64,000 nucleotides of DNA from Cyclobacteriaceae bacterium. GTDB taxonomy: Bacteria > Bacteroidota > Bacteroidia > Cytophagales > Cyclobacteriaceae. The position numbers were made by a program, and so were the translations under genes. The notes below the pieces were generated by a model. That model was not told where the DNA came from. It ran no database searches and saw only the letters and a program-made list of their open reading frames with translations. Location of the stretch: contig JANQEU010000045.1 of NCBI GenBank assembly GCA_028278225.1, positions 1 through 64,000 of the forward strand. Direction: 5' to 3'. Positions within the stretch are counted from its first letter, which is position 1; the number at the start of each line of letters is the position of its first letter. Below are positions 17,467 through 27,668 of the stretch, one piece after another.

Positions 17467-19650
17467 TCAAAGTACCAACTGACGCATTTCGGTTTCGGTT
17501 TTATGATCAGTCAGCAATATGGAAACCTCAAATCCACCATCATTTCTGGTTTTGATTTCCCATTTGTGACTGGCTGCTGTGGCCCTGATAATAGTCCATC
17601 CGAATCCGTTCAATATATCCGGCGCTCCCGGCCCATTGTCTTTTACAATGATCTGCAAGACATCATTGGCATCGGTAATGCAAATTGTTAGCTTAGGTGA
17701 GAGGTGATTTACAAAAGCATATTTCAGCGAATTGGTAATCAACTCATTCAGCACCAACCCAATGGACAAAGACCTTTCAATATCAACCTTGTAATCACCT
17801 ACATCAAGATCGAATTCTATATTCTTTTCGCTGAACAAAGAATTTGTTAACATCCTGGTCAGATCAGTGACATAGGCCTTTAAGTCTATTTTTGACAATC
17901 TGTCATGGGTGTACAGATGCTCATGTATCAACCCGATCGATTTCACCCTGTCCCTCGTTTCTGCCAACATCTCTTTGCTTTGCAATTTGTCAGCTCTCCT
18001 TTTTTGCATATTTATGAGGCTGGAAATCACCTGGAGGTTGTTCTTAACTCTGTGGTGTATTTCCTTAAGCAGCAACTCATTTTCATCGCTCCTTTGCTGA
18101 ACCTTTTGATTTAAGTCTTTTATTCGTGAAATCCGATTTCGCAACACAAGCGCGAATCCGAGAATTGTGACAATACCTAAAATAGAAAAAACCAGGATCC
18201 AGTCTCTGACCGCTATCTTAGCCTCCTGGATCCTGTTTTCGGAGCTTAGCAATTCGATCTGCTGTGCCTTTTGCTGAAGTTCGAATCGTGCCTGAAATTC
18301 CTGTCTTGTCCTTTCAGTTTTAGCGTCTTCATGACGCTGTTTGTATTCCTGAAACATTCGAAGATACTTGATTGCATTCCTGAAGTCACCCATCTCATTA
18401 TATACCACAGAAAGCTTTTCAGCTCCGTAGGTCATATGAGTCAGTGACCCGATTTCGGAGGATAAATTCATCAGGCTCTTCGCCATTTCCAGCGCCTCAT
18501 CATATTCCTTCAATTTCATATAGGATTCGACTAAACTCCTGTAGTAGATGACCATGCTCAATCTATGTCCAAGGGAATCGGCCATCTCAAGGCCCTTGCC
18601 GAATAAATCAACGGCGTGCTGATACCTGTTTTCGGACAGGTAAATATTTCCCAGTTCCATGTAAACGTAATCAAGGGATGGAAACATTCTCTCTTCCATA
18701 AGCAGTTTCAAGGCCGACTGGTAGTACCAGACTAAAGAATCGGCATTTCCAGCACCGTGATGGTTCCTGGCCAAATCAAGGAAAACTATTGCCAGATAGC
18801 CTCTCTCATCGAGAGATTTATACAACCCGGCCGACTTGTTAAAGCAGTAAATCGCACTGTCGACTTCCCCCATCATCTGATAAAGTTGTCCTATCTCTGA
18901 GTATCCTCTTGCCACTAAATAATCGTCACCAGTGAGAATGCCATTTCTAACAAGTTCCCTTTTTTCTGGTAAAAGATGTTCTACTATACTCTTGTTTCTG
19001 TACAGTTCATTTTCCTCTTTCACAGTTGCCGAGTACTGATCTCTTAATGAGGCAAAGCTTAGTTCCAACCTCAAACCTGTAATAATATGCTCGGTAGCCT
19101 TATCAAATTCGCCCTTCGATTCATAAAGCAGTCCCAGGTTATTGTTGACTCGCGCCATGTTGGAAGTATCCTGCAGTTGACGGAAAAGCTGCAGGGCCGA
19201 ATCCAGGTGGGAAATTCCCCGTTCATATTCCGCCTGATAATAGTACCCCAGGCCTAGTGTATTATAGCATAATGCGATACCCTTTAAATCATTTAATTCC
19301 TTGTAAAATCTTTTTGATAAAATCAGGTTTTCTCGGGAACGGGAATAATCGGAATGCAACCAATGTGTCGTTCCGATATGATACAAAGCCTCAGCCTCTC
19401 CCCATATAAATCCTTTTTGTTGGCTGATTCCAATGGCCTCGTTGGCATAACCGAGACATTCGAAGTAGTCATATTTCTCATTAAACTTTGCCAGCTCATT
19501 GAGTAATATCACCTTTATTGAATCGTCGGCAACAGAGGCAAGGGCATGTTTCAGGCTATCAGGATATGAAATGGAATAGGCATTCGTAAAAACAAGAAAT
19601 AGTACTATTGACGAAATCGGGCGCATATAATTTATTCCCATCATTGTCAT
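17467..19650 (-). CDS. TPR sensor histidine kinase (HisKA_2 type)
   Basis: A 727-residue protein. A hydrophobic N-terminus (about 10-25, IVLFLVFTNAYS) suggests export of the sensor part. Residues about 30-445 contain TPR repeats (for example LYHIGTTHWLHSDYSRSREN and NNLGLLYESKGEFDKATEHI). A membrane helix (about 483-503) and a short coiled coil follow. The phosphoacceptor region LLKEIHHRVKNNLQVISSLI has its His pair at 532-533. The C-terminal HATPase has NELITNSLKYAF and DNGPGAP. The response regulator gene is upstream on the same strand (gap 163 bases), so they form a likely two-component pair. The signal sensed is unknown. Confidence 0.9.
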   Translation of the reverse strand: MTMMGINYMRPISSIVLFLVFTNAYSISYPDSLKHALASVADDSIKVILLNELAKFNEKYDYFECLGYANEAIGISQQKGFIWGEAEALYHIGTTHWLHSDYSRSRENLILSKRFYKELNDLKGIALCYNTLGLGYYYQAEYERGISHLDSALQLFRQLQDTSNMARVNNNLGLLYESKGEFDKATEHIITGLRLELSFASLRDQYSATVKEENELYRNKSIVEHLLPEKRELVRNGILTGDDYLVARGYSEIGQLYQMMGEVDSAIYCFNKSAGLYKSLDERGYLAIVFLDLARNHHGAGNADSLVWYYQSALKLLMEERMFPSLDYVYMELGNIYLSENRYQHAVDLFGKGLEMADSLGHRLSMVIYYRSLVESYMKLKEYDEALEMAKSLMNLSSEIGSLTHMTYGAEKLSVVYNEMGDFRNAIKYLRMFQEYKQRHEDAKTERTRQEFQARFELQQKAQQIELLSSENRIQEAKIAVRDWILVFSILGIVTILGFALVLRNRISRIKDLNQKVQQRSDENELLLKEIHHRVKNNLQVISSLINMQKRRADKLQSKEMLAETRDRVKSIGLIHEHLYTHDRLSKIDLKAYVTDLTRMLTNSLFSEKNIEFDLDVGDYKVDIERSLSIGLVLNELITNSLKYAFVNHLSPKLTICITDANDVLQIIVKDNGPGAPDILNGFGWTIIRATAASHKWEIKTRNDGGFEVSILLTDHKTETEMRQLVL

Positions 19651-19813
19651 AAATGTAATTTGCCGCCGGAATGTCCAGTCCGATAATTCCGATATCCGAT
19701 CAGCAGTGAATTTGCAAAAATTAGGATTGTTTCCTGAAAAAAATTTATAAACTACCCTGATTATTTCCGAACGACAGATTTTCAGGAGTCTTTTGGATGG
19801 ATTTGCATCTATC

Positions 19814-20530
19814 TTATGAGAGCTTGTGCAGCACTTTCCTCACCTCCTCCTTGTATCTCCTGCCAATTGGAATACTCTTTTCCCGAAGAAAGATATGATC
19901 AGCATCCATACCTGAAATGCTGTTGACATTTACCGCGAACGACCGGTGGATCCTGATAAATTTTTCACTCAATTGATTGTGAATATTGTTCAAAGTTCCG
20001 GTGATCAGATACTCCTGATCATCTGTCACAACCTTGCAATAACTACCATCAGCTTCAAGATAGTTGATATGGACGACACTCACCTTATCGAACTTGTTCC
20101 CGGATTTGACAAATAGAAATCCGGAGGTACTATTTTGCACATCAGACTTCCTGATCTGTTCCAAGTGTTTTGAAAATGCAAGTTCAATTGCGATAGTGAC
20201 GTCTTTCTCATCAAAAGGCTTTGTAAGAAACGATGAAGGATGTGTGTCAATAGCTCTTCTGACAGTCTTTTGATCTGAACTTGCTGTAAGATAGACAACC
20301 GGAATTGCCCGGGTTTGCAAAACCTTTTCTGTGAATTCGATCCCGGTCATCTGACCTCTTAGCATTATGTCCACCAGTAAAACGTCAGGTTCAAGGTCCT
20401 GAAGTACTAAAAGGGCATCCTCAGCGGAATAGCATATTTTCAATACTTCCATTCCACTTTCTGCCAGGATCTCCGACAGATCTTGGGCAGTTACCGGATT
20501 GTCCTCAAGAACGAAAACTGAGATGGCCAT
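19814..20530 (-). CDS. LytTR-family response regulator
   Basis: A 238-residue protein with a receiver domain (1-120) and a LytTR DNA-binding domain (about 140-238). The phosphoacceptor Asp is residue 54 (DVLLVDIMLRG). The acidic pair is in FVLEDNP, and the conserved Lys is in FLTKPFDEKD. The LytTR domain contains YLEADGSYCKV, KFIRIHRSFAVN and IPIGRRYKEEV. It probably takes phosphate from the kinase encoded just downstream at 17467-19650 and controls transcription. Targets are not evident from the window. Confidence 0.93.
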   Translation of the reverse strand: MAISVFVLEDNPVTAQDLSEILAESGMEVLKICYSAEDALLVLQDLEPDVLLVDIMLRGQMTGIEFTEKVLQTRAIPVVYLTASSDQKTVRRAIDTHPSSFLTKPFDEKDVTIAIELAFSKHLEQIRKSDVQNSTSGFLFVKSGNKFDKVSVVHINYLEADGSYCKVVTDDQEYLITGTLNNIHNQLSEKFIRIHRSFAVNVNSISGMDADHIFLREKSIPIGRRYKEEVRKVLHKLS

Positions 20531-20652
20531 TTAGGGCCACCAATATAATAGTTTAAGAAAATCTGTTCAAAGATTTGTTTGAGAAAGACTTTTATTCCCT
20601 GGGTTATTATACCGGATTACTGGCGCCTAATGACCGGAGTGAAAATGATAGT

Positions 20653-23304
20653 CTATTCACTCCGTAACATTTTCACCGGATCAACTTTCGCAATCCTGAT
20701 AGCCTGATAGCTTACCGTAATCAATACAAGAAAGGTGGTGAGCACGCCAGCCAACAAAAAAGCAAGAACTCCAATGTTTACATGATATGCAAAATTTGCC
20801 AGCCACTGGTTTAATGCATAGACGGCGATTGGAACGCCAATTATGAAAGCAAGGCCAATCAGGATCATAAACTCTTTCGAAAAAACCGCAATTATGTGCG
20901 GTAATGACGCTCCCAGTACTTTGCGAATACTCATCTCTTTGCTGCGCTGGTTGACGATATATGTCGCCAGGCCAAACAATCCCGTGCAGGACATGATGAT
21001 CGCTATATATGTGAAGATGTCAAACATTGATGCTGTATTCTGGTCAGCCTCATATTGCCGTTGCAGGTCCTGATCCAGAAATGAATAGCTGAATTCTTCA
21101 TCAGTCAGTGACTCCCACTTTTCCCGGATCTGGCTGATAACTTCAGAAGTATTGGAGGAATTGATCCTCACAATGGTATTGCTCGCAACATTTCCGGGAC
21201 TGATGTTGAAAATCACCATTGGGCTTACTTCCGAATGCAGTGAGTAAAAATTATAGTCTTTGACCACCCCCACAATTGTGAATTGAGGAGTCTCTGTTCC
21301 CGAATTATTTCCAGCGTGATACTTATATCCGATGGCATTTTCAACTCCCATCGCCCTGACCGCAGCTTCATTTACTATGATGGAAAGAGAATCATTGAAC
21401 TGTTCTTCAAATTTTCTCCCCTGCACAATTTCAAACCCTATGGCGTCAATGAAATCATCATCCACATTGCAGGCATTTACCCTGATATCCGGTATTTCAG
21501 GATCATTGACCGCAAATACGTTGCTGCCATGAAACTGTCCGGGCAATATACTTGCATTACCGGTAGCCCTTATTGACGGAATAGCATCGAGTTCGTTAAG
21601 AAATGCCTGGTAATTTTCATTGAGGTTAAAGGATTGTTTAACTACCAAAAGATTGTCCTTGTCAAAGCCCAGGTTTTTATTTTGGAGGTAATTCATTTGC
21701 TGCTCGGCTATGATAGACCCTGAAATCATTACTATTGATATCAGGAATTGAAAAGTTATCAAAACATTCCTCAGCCATATTCCGCCGGAGCTTGTCTTAA
21801 ACGAACCCTTGAGCACTCTCGATGGTTCGAGTGCGGATATGGAAAATGCGGGATAAAGTCCAGCAAGAATACCCACAAGGAAAATGAAAGCAACGACAGC
21901 CAGAATGATGAAGGGATTGGTAAATATTGAAAAGTCAAGGTATGTCCCAAGCAGGAGGTTGAAACGCGGTATGAAAAAATATAATATCCCAATGGCTAAA
22001 ATTGAGGCGATTAGACAAATAAAGATTGATTCAACCAGGAACTGATTGATCAGATTCAACCGGTAGGAGCCCATAACTTTCCGTATACCTACTTCTTTGG
22101 CCCTTTCGGTGGATCTGGCTATCGAAAGGTTGATAAAGTTGATCGATGAAATGATAAGGATAATCAAAGCAATTGCCGTGAGGACATAGATATAAGAGAT
22201 ATTGCTGTTAGGCTCCACTTCCACATCCAGTTGCGAGTACAGGTGAATGGATTGAAGCGGCTGCAAATAGTATTTGAAAGCATGCCCGTTATTCTGCCAG
22301 TCTGCACCGATATCCCTTGAAATACTTGCATTTCCATACGTCACGACCATGTCATCAAACTGGGCTTCCAACGCACTGGGATCAGCGCCTTTTTTCATTT
22401 TGATGTACGTATATATCCACGGACTCGTCCAGTTATCCGTGCTGATCGCATTTTGTAAAAATCCCAGTGAAGCGATGGACCCTAACACATCAAAATGAAT
22501 ATGGGAGTTATCAGGGATATTTTCTATGACACCCGTGATCTGAAGTGGTTCTCCCTGTGAGCGGACGGTCTTATTTAACACGTCATCCGTTCCGAAATAT
22601 TTGATTGCCGTTTCCCGGGTTATGACAATGGACTCTGAATTATCAAGAGCCGTCCCGGGATCACCATGGATGAATTTGTATGAAAACACGTCGAAGAAAA
22701 GAGAATCCGCAAATAGGAATTTGGTTTCGATATAGGTTTTCTCATTTTCTTCAATTTCAATAGGGATCTCGTTCTGAAAATAAAGTCTGTGTAATCTTGT
22801 TGCCTCTTCCACCTGGGGATATTCCCGTTTTAAAACCGTTGATATGTTAATGGAGGATGTACCAAAATCTTTGGTGCGGGTGGGATATATACGATGCAGG
22901 GCAACCCTGTAGATCCGCTCACTGTCCTCAAAGAATTTATCATAGGACGTTTCGAAATTGATATAAATGCCGATCAAAATGACACTGGCAATTCCTACGG
23001 AGAGTCCCAAAACATTGATAAATGCGTATATCTTGTTTCTGACAAGATTACGATACGAGATTTTGATATGATTGAAGGTCATAATGGTAGTGTTGAGTTT
23101 TTGGGGTCTTTTGAATATGTGAGGTCTTATGAATCTTAATGTTTCCCATACTAAGATGAGCTTCGCTAACCATTGCTTTTTGGACCGGCGGTTTTCACTA
23201 TATTGTTCTTCCAGGTCCCCAATTACCTCATCCTGCCATCTTTCAGCACAGAAGATCTCAATGATTCTTACAGTTATACGAGGTAATTGAAAGTCGTTTT
23301 TCAT
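20653..23304 (-). CDS. FtsX/MacB-type permease with N-terminal prefix domain
   Basis: An 883-residue protein. The soluble N-terminal prefix (about 1-70, with WQDEVIGDLEEQY and RRSKKQWLAKL) is the 'permease prefix domain' seen in Bacteroidota permeases paired with PadR. It is followed by a MacB-PCD/FtsX unit starting at about residue 88 (INVLGLSVGIASVILIGIYI). The motif AKEVGIRKVMGSYR and the second-unit SKEMSIRKVLGASLPHI mark the two FtsX cores. Its ATG overlaps the PadR stop by four bases (ATGA), so the two form one operon. It is full length. A role in export or envelope stress is inferred from the family. Confidence 0.92.
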   Translation of the reverse strand: MKNDFQLPRITVRIIEIFCAERWQDEVIGDLEEQYSENRRSKKQWLAKLILVWETLRFIRPHIFKRPQKLNTTIMTFNHIKISYRNLVRNKIYAFINVLGLSVGIASVILIGIYINFETSYDKFFEDSERIYRVALHRIYPTRTKDFGTSSINISTVLKREYPQVEEATRLHRLYFQNEIPIEIEENEKTYIETKFLFADSLFFDVFSYKFIHGDPGTALDNSESIVITRETAIKYFGTDDVLNKTVRSQGEPLQITGVIENIPDNSHIHFDVLGSIASLGFLQNAISTDNWTSPWIYTYIKMKKGADPSALEAQFDDMVVTYGNASISRDIGADWQNNGHAFKYYLQPLQSIHLYSQLDVEVEPNSNISYIYVLTAIALIILIISSINFINLSIARSTERAKEVGIRKVMGSYRLNLINQFLVESIFICLIASILAIGILYFFIPRFNLLLGTYLDFSIFTNPFIILAVVAFIFLVGILAGLYPAFSISALEPSRVLKGSFKTSSGGIWLRNVLITFQFLISIVMISGSIIAEQQMNYLQNKNLGFDKDNLLVVKQSFNLNENYQAFLNELDAIPSIRATGNASILPGQFHGSNVFAVNDPEIPDIRVNACNVDDDFIDAIGFEIVQGRKFEEQFNDSLSIIVNEAAVRAMGVENAIGYKYHAGNNSGTETPQFTIVGVVKDYNFYSLHSEVSPMVIFNISPGNVASNTIVRINSSNTSEVISQIREKWESLTDEEFSYSFLDQDLQRQYEADQNTASMFDIFTYIAIIMSCTGLFGLATYIVNQRSKEMSIRKVLGASLPHIIAVFSKEFMILIGLAFIIGVPIAVYALNQWLANFAYHVNIGVLAFLLAGVLTTFLVLITVSYQAIRIAKVDPVKMLRSE

Positions 23305-23630
23305 GCCTTGAAAAAGAGTTCGCTTGGGGATATTTTACTCCACATTGATTGACGTACTTGCTGCAATTCTTCAGCAACACGATATCCTTTGCTGGTGAGA
23401 CTGAAGAGACGCTTACTCCTCCCACCTCTTTTATTGCTGCTTCCTCCCAAATGTGATTTCAGGAGTCCTTCATTTTCAAGTCGATATAGTATAGTATGAA
23501 TTGTGCCAAGGGAAATTCCCTTGTTCGTCTGTTGCCTGATTTCCTTTTGGATGCCATATGCATAGGCGTCCGGGTGAAGAGCCCCGACAGCCAAAAGGAT
23601 CAGTTCCTCCTGTGTACTGATCGTTTCCAT
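23301..23630 (-). CDS. PadR-family transcriptional regulator
   Basis: A 109-residue PadR-like winged-helix protein: LILLAVGALHPDAYAYGIQK, then LGTIHTILYRLENEGLLKSH, then GGRSKRLFSLTSKGYRVAEE. It directly precedes and overlaps the permease gene by four bases, so it very probably represses that operon and itself. No obvious long palindrome was seen upstream. Confidence 0.92.
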   Translation of the reverse strand: METISTQEELILLAVGALHPDAYAYGIQKEIRQQTNKGISLGTIHTILYRLENEGLLKSHLGGSSNKRGGRSKRLFSLTSKGYRVAEELQQVRQSMWSKISPSELFFKA

Positions 23631-23786
23631 CTGTATGTGTTGTTATTTCTTTTGACGATAGAAAACAAATAAGGTTACGTCCCCGGCAGGCAATTAACAC
23701 TGGATATTGACAAAGGTAATCATCGAAATACATGGGAACTACATCGAGAATTCCATGATGAATGACGCAATAATGTCATGAAAGAC

Positions 23787-25670
23787 CTACTCTTCCAGCC
23801 GGATCATCAATGCCTCCCATTGATCTGTGAGCTGATCAAGTTCGGATTTGCAGGACTCAAATTTGTTATTCAGTTCTGTCAGTAATTCGAGATCAGTACC
23901 ATTTTCCGGTTTGGCCATCTCATCCTGCAGCAATGTGATTTCTGCTTCTTTCTCAGAAATGCGCTGTTCTAGCTGCCTGAGCTTCTTTTCATCCTGATTG
24001 TTGGTTTTTGGCTTCTTTGAGGGCGTTTTTTTTCTGGCTGCAGGTACGGATTTCGGCTTAGCTATTTCAGGAACTCTTTGTTTGGATTTCCACCAATCAT
24101 ATTCTTCATAAGTGCCGGGATATTCCTTGATCTCATGATCCTGGATCCACCAGATCTTATTGGCCACCTGTGAAATGAAATGACGATCATGAGAAACCAG
24201 TAGAAATGTCCCCTCATATTGCTGCAAGGCCTGTACCAGAATGCCCACTGAGAGCATGTCGAGGTGGTTTGTAGGCTCATCGAGCAGTAAGAAATTTGAT
24301 TCCGAAATGAGCGTTTTGGCCAGTGCCACCCTTGACTTCTCCCCACCTGACAGAACTTTGATCTTCTTAAAAACTTCATCATCTGAAAACAGAAAACAGC
24401 CCAACACATTTCTCAGCTCCTGCTCTGTTTTTCCCGTTCCCTCAAGCTTCAGTTCTTCCAGTATTTCGTGCTGAACATCCAGTGCATCCAACTGGTGTTG
24501 AGCATAAAACGAAGTGATCACATTGTGACCAGTCTCGACTTTTCCTTCGAAATGTTCCATCTCGGCAATAATCCGCAGCAAGGTCGATTTCCCTTTTCCA
24601 TTCGCCCCGATAAGCGCCACTTTATCCTCCCGTTCCAGGTTAATGTGAGTGTTTTCAAGGATTTTGAGGTCCCCGTAGGATTTACCGATGTCTTCAAGAC
24701 GTTTTACATGCCGGCCGGATTTTGTTTTGAAATTAAACTTAAAATTGACCTGCATCGAATCACTGACAACAGGGTCAATCTTTTCCATTTTGTCGAGTTG
24801 CTTGATCTTCGATTGTACCTGTCTGGCTTTTGTAGACTTAGCCCGGAAACGGGTAATAAACCGCTCAGTTTGTCGAATTTGTTGTTGCTGATTTTCAAAC
24901 GCATTTTGCTGGATCTCATTTCGAAGCTCCTTTTCCGATTCATAAAAATCATAATTTCCAGGGTACAGGTTCAGTTTTCCACCTGACACTTCTACTATTT
25001 TATTTACAGTTCTATTCAGAAACGTCCTGTCATGCGACACTATAATAAATGCTCCGTCATAAGACAGAAGGTATTGCTCGATCCACTGGATCGATGGCAG
25101 ATCAAGGTGGTTTGTGGGCTCATCCAACAATAACAAAGAGGGCTTTTCCAGCAACAGTTTTGCCAGCATCACCCGCATCCTCCAACCTCCTGAAAATTCT
25201 TTTAACGGACGTTTCAGGTCATTCGTTTTAAATCCGATTCCCTCCAGTAGTTCCTCCGCCCTGGATTGTATTACATACCCTTCCGCTCTTTCAAACTGCT
25301 CCTGCAATCTTGTAAGCTTATCTACCAGATCATCATTGTAATTGGTCTCCATCTGGTGGATAATATGATCCATCTTATGTTGCAGATCCAGCGTTTCGTC
25401 AAATGCCTGCATGGCAACTTCCAATATGGGATCATCAGACTGATATGAAAGAAGATCCTGGTTGAGGAATCCAACTGTAGTTTCCTTGCTTTTTGAAATA
25501 CGGCCCTGATCCGGAGACATCTCTCCGTTCATCAGCCGAAGCAACGTGGATTTACCTGTTCCATTCAGCCCGATGAGTCCTATCCTGTCTCTTGGACCGA
25601 TAAACAGTGAAGCATCCTTGTACAGGACCCTGTCGCCAATGAAATAACCAAGACCATCAATGCTAACCAT
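23787..25670 (-). CDS. ABC-F ATPase (Uup/YheS-like)
   Basis: A 627-residue soluble protein with two ABC ATPase domains and no membrane segments. The first has Walker A GLNGTGKST (about 33-41), signature FSGGWRMRV and LLLLDEPTNHLD. The second has GANGKGKST (about 355), signature LSGGEKSRV and LLLDEPTNHLD. A linker of about 80 residues joins them, and a charged, Lys-rich coiled-coil C-terminus (about 545-627) fits the Uup-type tail. ABC-F proteins act on ribosomes as translation factors or on DNA; which applies here cannot be told. It is a single-gene unit, divergent from 25769. Confidence 0.93.
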   Translation of the reverse strand: MVSIDGLGYFIGDRVLYKDASLFIGPRDRIGLIGLNGTGKSTLLRLMNGEMSPDQGRISKSKETTVGFLNQDLLSYQSDDPILEVAMQAFDETLDLQHKMDHIIHQMETNYNDDLVDKLTRLQEQFERAEGYVIQSRAEELLEGIGFKTNDLKRPLKEFSGGWRMRVMLAKLLLEKPSLLLLDEPTNHLDLPSIQWIEQYLLSYDGAFIIVSHDRTFLNRTVNKIVEVSGGKLNLYPGNYDFYESEKELRNEIQQNAFENQQQQIRQTERFITRFRAKSTKARQVQSKIKQLDKMEKIDPVVSDSMQVNFKFNFKTKSGRHVKRLEDIGKSYGDLKILENTHINLEREDKVALIGANGKGKSTLLRIIAEMEHFEGKVETGHNVITSFYAQHQLDALDVQHEILEELKLEGTGKTEQELRNVLGCFLFSDDEVFKKIKVLSGGEKSRVALAKTLISESNFLLLDEPTNHLDMLSVGILVQALQQYEGTFLLVSHDRHFISQVANKIWWIQDHEIKEYPGTYEEYDWWKSKQRVPEIAKPKSVPAARKKTPSKKPKTNNQDEKKLRQLEQRISEKEAEITLLQDEMAKPENGTDLELLTELNNKFESCKSELDQLTDQWEALMIRLEE

Positions 25671-25768
25671 GCGACCGCAAATGTAGAAAAGCTGAACTGT
25701 TTACCTCTCGTTTCGTTATTTGTTTAGCTTTAACCCATATAAGTCAATTTCAATTAAATCCGGATATT

Positions 25769-26932
25769 ATGAAATACTTTTCACTACTGACTGTTTTACT
25801 CATATTTTTCGCATGCCAAACTGAATCCGAAAGCCAAACGGTGAGCAAAACGCCTGTTGTAAATGACGACCTGGTCAACGACGATGGTCTTCATATGGTC
25901 TACCTGAACATCCCCGAGGGTTTTAAGCTTAGTGTATATGGCAGGGTAGAAGAAGCAAGGAGCATGGCAATGGGAGACAAGGGTACCTTGTTTGTTGGAA
26001 ACCGGAGAAAGGACAAGGTTTACGCAGTCAGGGATATTGATGGGGACTTCAGAATTGATGAGAAATATGTCATAATGAAGGATGGTAAATTACCTAATGG
26101 GGTTGCCTTCAGGGACGGTGATCTTTATGTCGCCGAAGTAAACAAATTGTGGGTGTTTCCTGATATCGAAGACAACCTGGAAAATCCAAAACGAGAATTG
26201 ATCTACGATGACTATCCTACGGACAGGCATCATGGCTGGAAATTCATTGCATTTGGTCCCGATGGAAAACTGTATGTTCCTGTGGGTGCTCCCTGCAATA
26301 TTTGTGAAAGCAAAAACGAAATGTATGCTTCGATCACCCGGATGGACCCGGATGGCTCCAACCGGGAAGTGTACGTTCATGGTGTGCGAAACACTGTAGG
26401 ATTCACGTGGCATCCCGAAACCGGAGAAATGTGGTTTACCGATAACGGAAGAGATATGATGGGAGACGAAATCCCTCCCTGCGAACTAAACAAGGTTTCA
26501 AAAGCTGGTGAGCATTTTGGGTATCCCTACTGGCATGGCAGAGATATTAAAGATCCGGAGTTTGGTGACAAGTACCCTCGCGCCAATTTTGTGGAGCCGG
26601 CCCAAAACCTGGGGCCCCATGTCGCACCCCTCGGCTTAAAATTCTACACGGGAAATATGTTTCCTGAAATGTACAAAAATATGATCTTCATAGCGGAGCA
26701 TGGCAGTTGGAACCGTACGGCTGACGCCGGCCATACAGGCCACCAGATTACAGTTGTAAAAGAGGAAGATGGCAAAGGGGTATCGTATGAAACATTTATC
26801 GACGGCTTTCTGATCAAAGAAACTAACAGGGCCTGGGGGCGTCCGGTTGACATCCTTCAGCTGGATGACGGATCAATGTTGATTTCAGATGATAAAGGAG
26901 GTGCAATCTATCGATTGTCTTATGAAGGATAG
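25769..26932 (+). CDS. Sorbosone-dehydrogenase-like lipoprotein (PQQ/soluble glucose dehydrogenase fold)
   Basis: A 387-residue lipoprotein (signal with lipobox LIFFACQ, Cys 16). The body matches the six-bladed propeller of soluble glucose/sorbosone dehydrogenases: LNIPEGFKLSVYG, MGDKGTLFVGNRRKDKVYAV, LPNGVAFRDGDLYVAEVNK, HHGWKFIAFGPDGKLYVPVG, VRNTVGFTWHPETGEMWFTD, NGRDMMGDEIPP, IFIAEHGSWNR. These oxidise sugars or related compounds with PQQ, in the periplasm. The substrate is unknown. No PQQ synthesis genes are in the window. Confidence 0.85.
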   Translation: MKYFSLLTVLLIFFACQTESESQTVSKTPVVNDDLVNDDGLHMVYLNIPEGFKLSVYGRVEEARSMAMGDKGTLFVGNRRKDKVYAVRDIDGDFRIDEKYVIMKDGKLPNGVAFRDGDLYVAEVNKLWVFPDIEDNLENPKRELIYDDYPTDRHHGWKFIAFGPDGKLYVPVGAPCNICESKNEMYASITRMDPDGSNREVYVHGVRNTVGFTWHPETGEMWFTDNGRDMMGDEIPPCELNKVSKAGEHFGYPYWHGRDIKDPEFGDKYPRANFVEPAQNLGPHVAPLGLKFYTGNMFPEMYKNMIFIAEHGSWNRTADAGHTGHQITVVKEEDGKGVSYETFIDGFLIKETNRAWGRPVDILQLDDGSMLISDDKGGAIYRLSYEG

Positions 26933-27003
26933 AAAATAACATGTCCCCGACTGATTGATTTTCTCAGGTGAGTTCTTCACTGGCTGATTTTAGTTTTGCA
27001 TTA

Positions 27004-27020
27004 TACGATCAATGATCGTA
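27004..27020. promoter_or_regulatory. VapBC operator palindrome
   Basis: TACGATCA-A-TGATCGTA is a perfect 17-bp palindrome ending 22 bases before the vapB ATG. Outer flanks are also partly symmetric (GTTTTGCA on the left, TTTGCAAAA on the right). VapB-type antitoxins bind such sites to autoregulate. Assignment rests on position and symmetry. Confidence 0.7.
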
Positions 27021-27042
27021 TTTTTGCAAAAACAGAAAAGAC

Positions 27043-27258
27043 ATGAAAGTCACTGCACTGATCCCTGATGAATTGGTTGAAAAGGTAAGGAAAACAACAG
27101 GAGGAAAGAACATTACCGAGAGTATCATCATTGCGCTGAAGTCTTATCTCTCCAATCAAAAAATAAACAGACTGATAGATGAGGTGGAAAAAGATCCTCT
27201 TTCATTCAATGAGGATTTTGTTGCTTACGGCATCCGGGATCTCAATCGTAATCGATGA
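27043..27258 (+). CDS. vapB: Type II antitoxin, VapB/DUF2191-like
   Basis: A 71-residue protein with an N-terminal ribbon-helix-helix pattern (MKVTALIPDELVEKVRKTTG, then ITESIIIALKSYLSNQK) and a charged C-terminus expected to wrap the toxin. It overlaps the next gene by four bases (ATGA). It should neutralise VapC and, with it, repress the promoter through the palindrome at 27004-27020. Confidence 0.87.
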   Translation: MKVTALIPDELVEKVRKTTGGKNITESIIIALKSYLSNQKINRLIDEVEKDPLSFNEDFVAYGIRDLNRNR

Positions 27259-27632
27259 TCCTGGTTGATACTTCGGTCTGGATCTCTTACTTCAGAAAGG
27301 ACGATCCTGGTCTTTCCGAAATGTTGAAAAAATATCTCAAAGATCAGGATGTATATGCTGTAAGTGCCGTTTTTGGGGAATTGTTGCAGGGTGTCCGAAA
27401 TGACCGGGAGAGGGAGATTATAAATCTATTTTGGGAAAACCTGCCCAAAGTAGATGAAACCCGATTGTTCATTGAAGCGGGGAATTTGTCCAGTAGGTAC
27501 AAATTTTTTTCGATGGGAGTTGGTTTGATGGATTGCTACATTCTGGCAGCAGCTCTTCAAAATAACCTTGCCCTATGGACTTTGGATAAAAAGCTACAAA
27601 AAGCTATTGATGTAATTGAGTCTGTCGATTAG
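27255..27632 (+). CDS. vapC: PIN-domain toxin VapC
   Basis: A 125-residue PIN-domain ribonuclease. The acidic metal-binding residues are Asp5 (MILVDTSVWI), Glu42 (FGELLQG), Asp93 (GLMDCYILAAAL) and Asp111 (LWTLDKKL). All four are intact, so it should be active. VapC toxins cut tRNA or rRNA; the specific target is unknown. Translation is coupled to vapB by the four-base overlap. Confidence 0.92.
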   Translation: MILVDTSVWISYFRKDDPGLSEMLKKYLKDQDVYAVSAVFGELLQGVRNDREREIINLFWENLPKVDETRLFIEAGNLSSRYKFFSMGVGLMDCYILAAALQNNLALWTLDKKLQKAIDVIESVD

Positions 27633-27668
27633 ACGGAGGGAAACTACAAACCGTGATTTGTTTCATCC

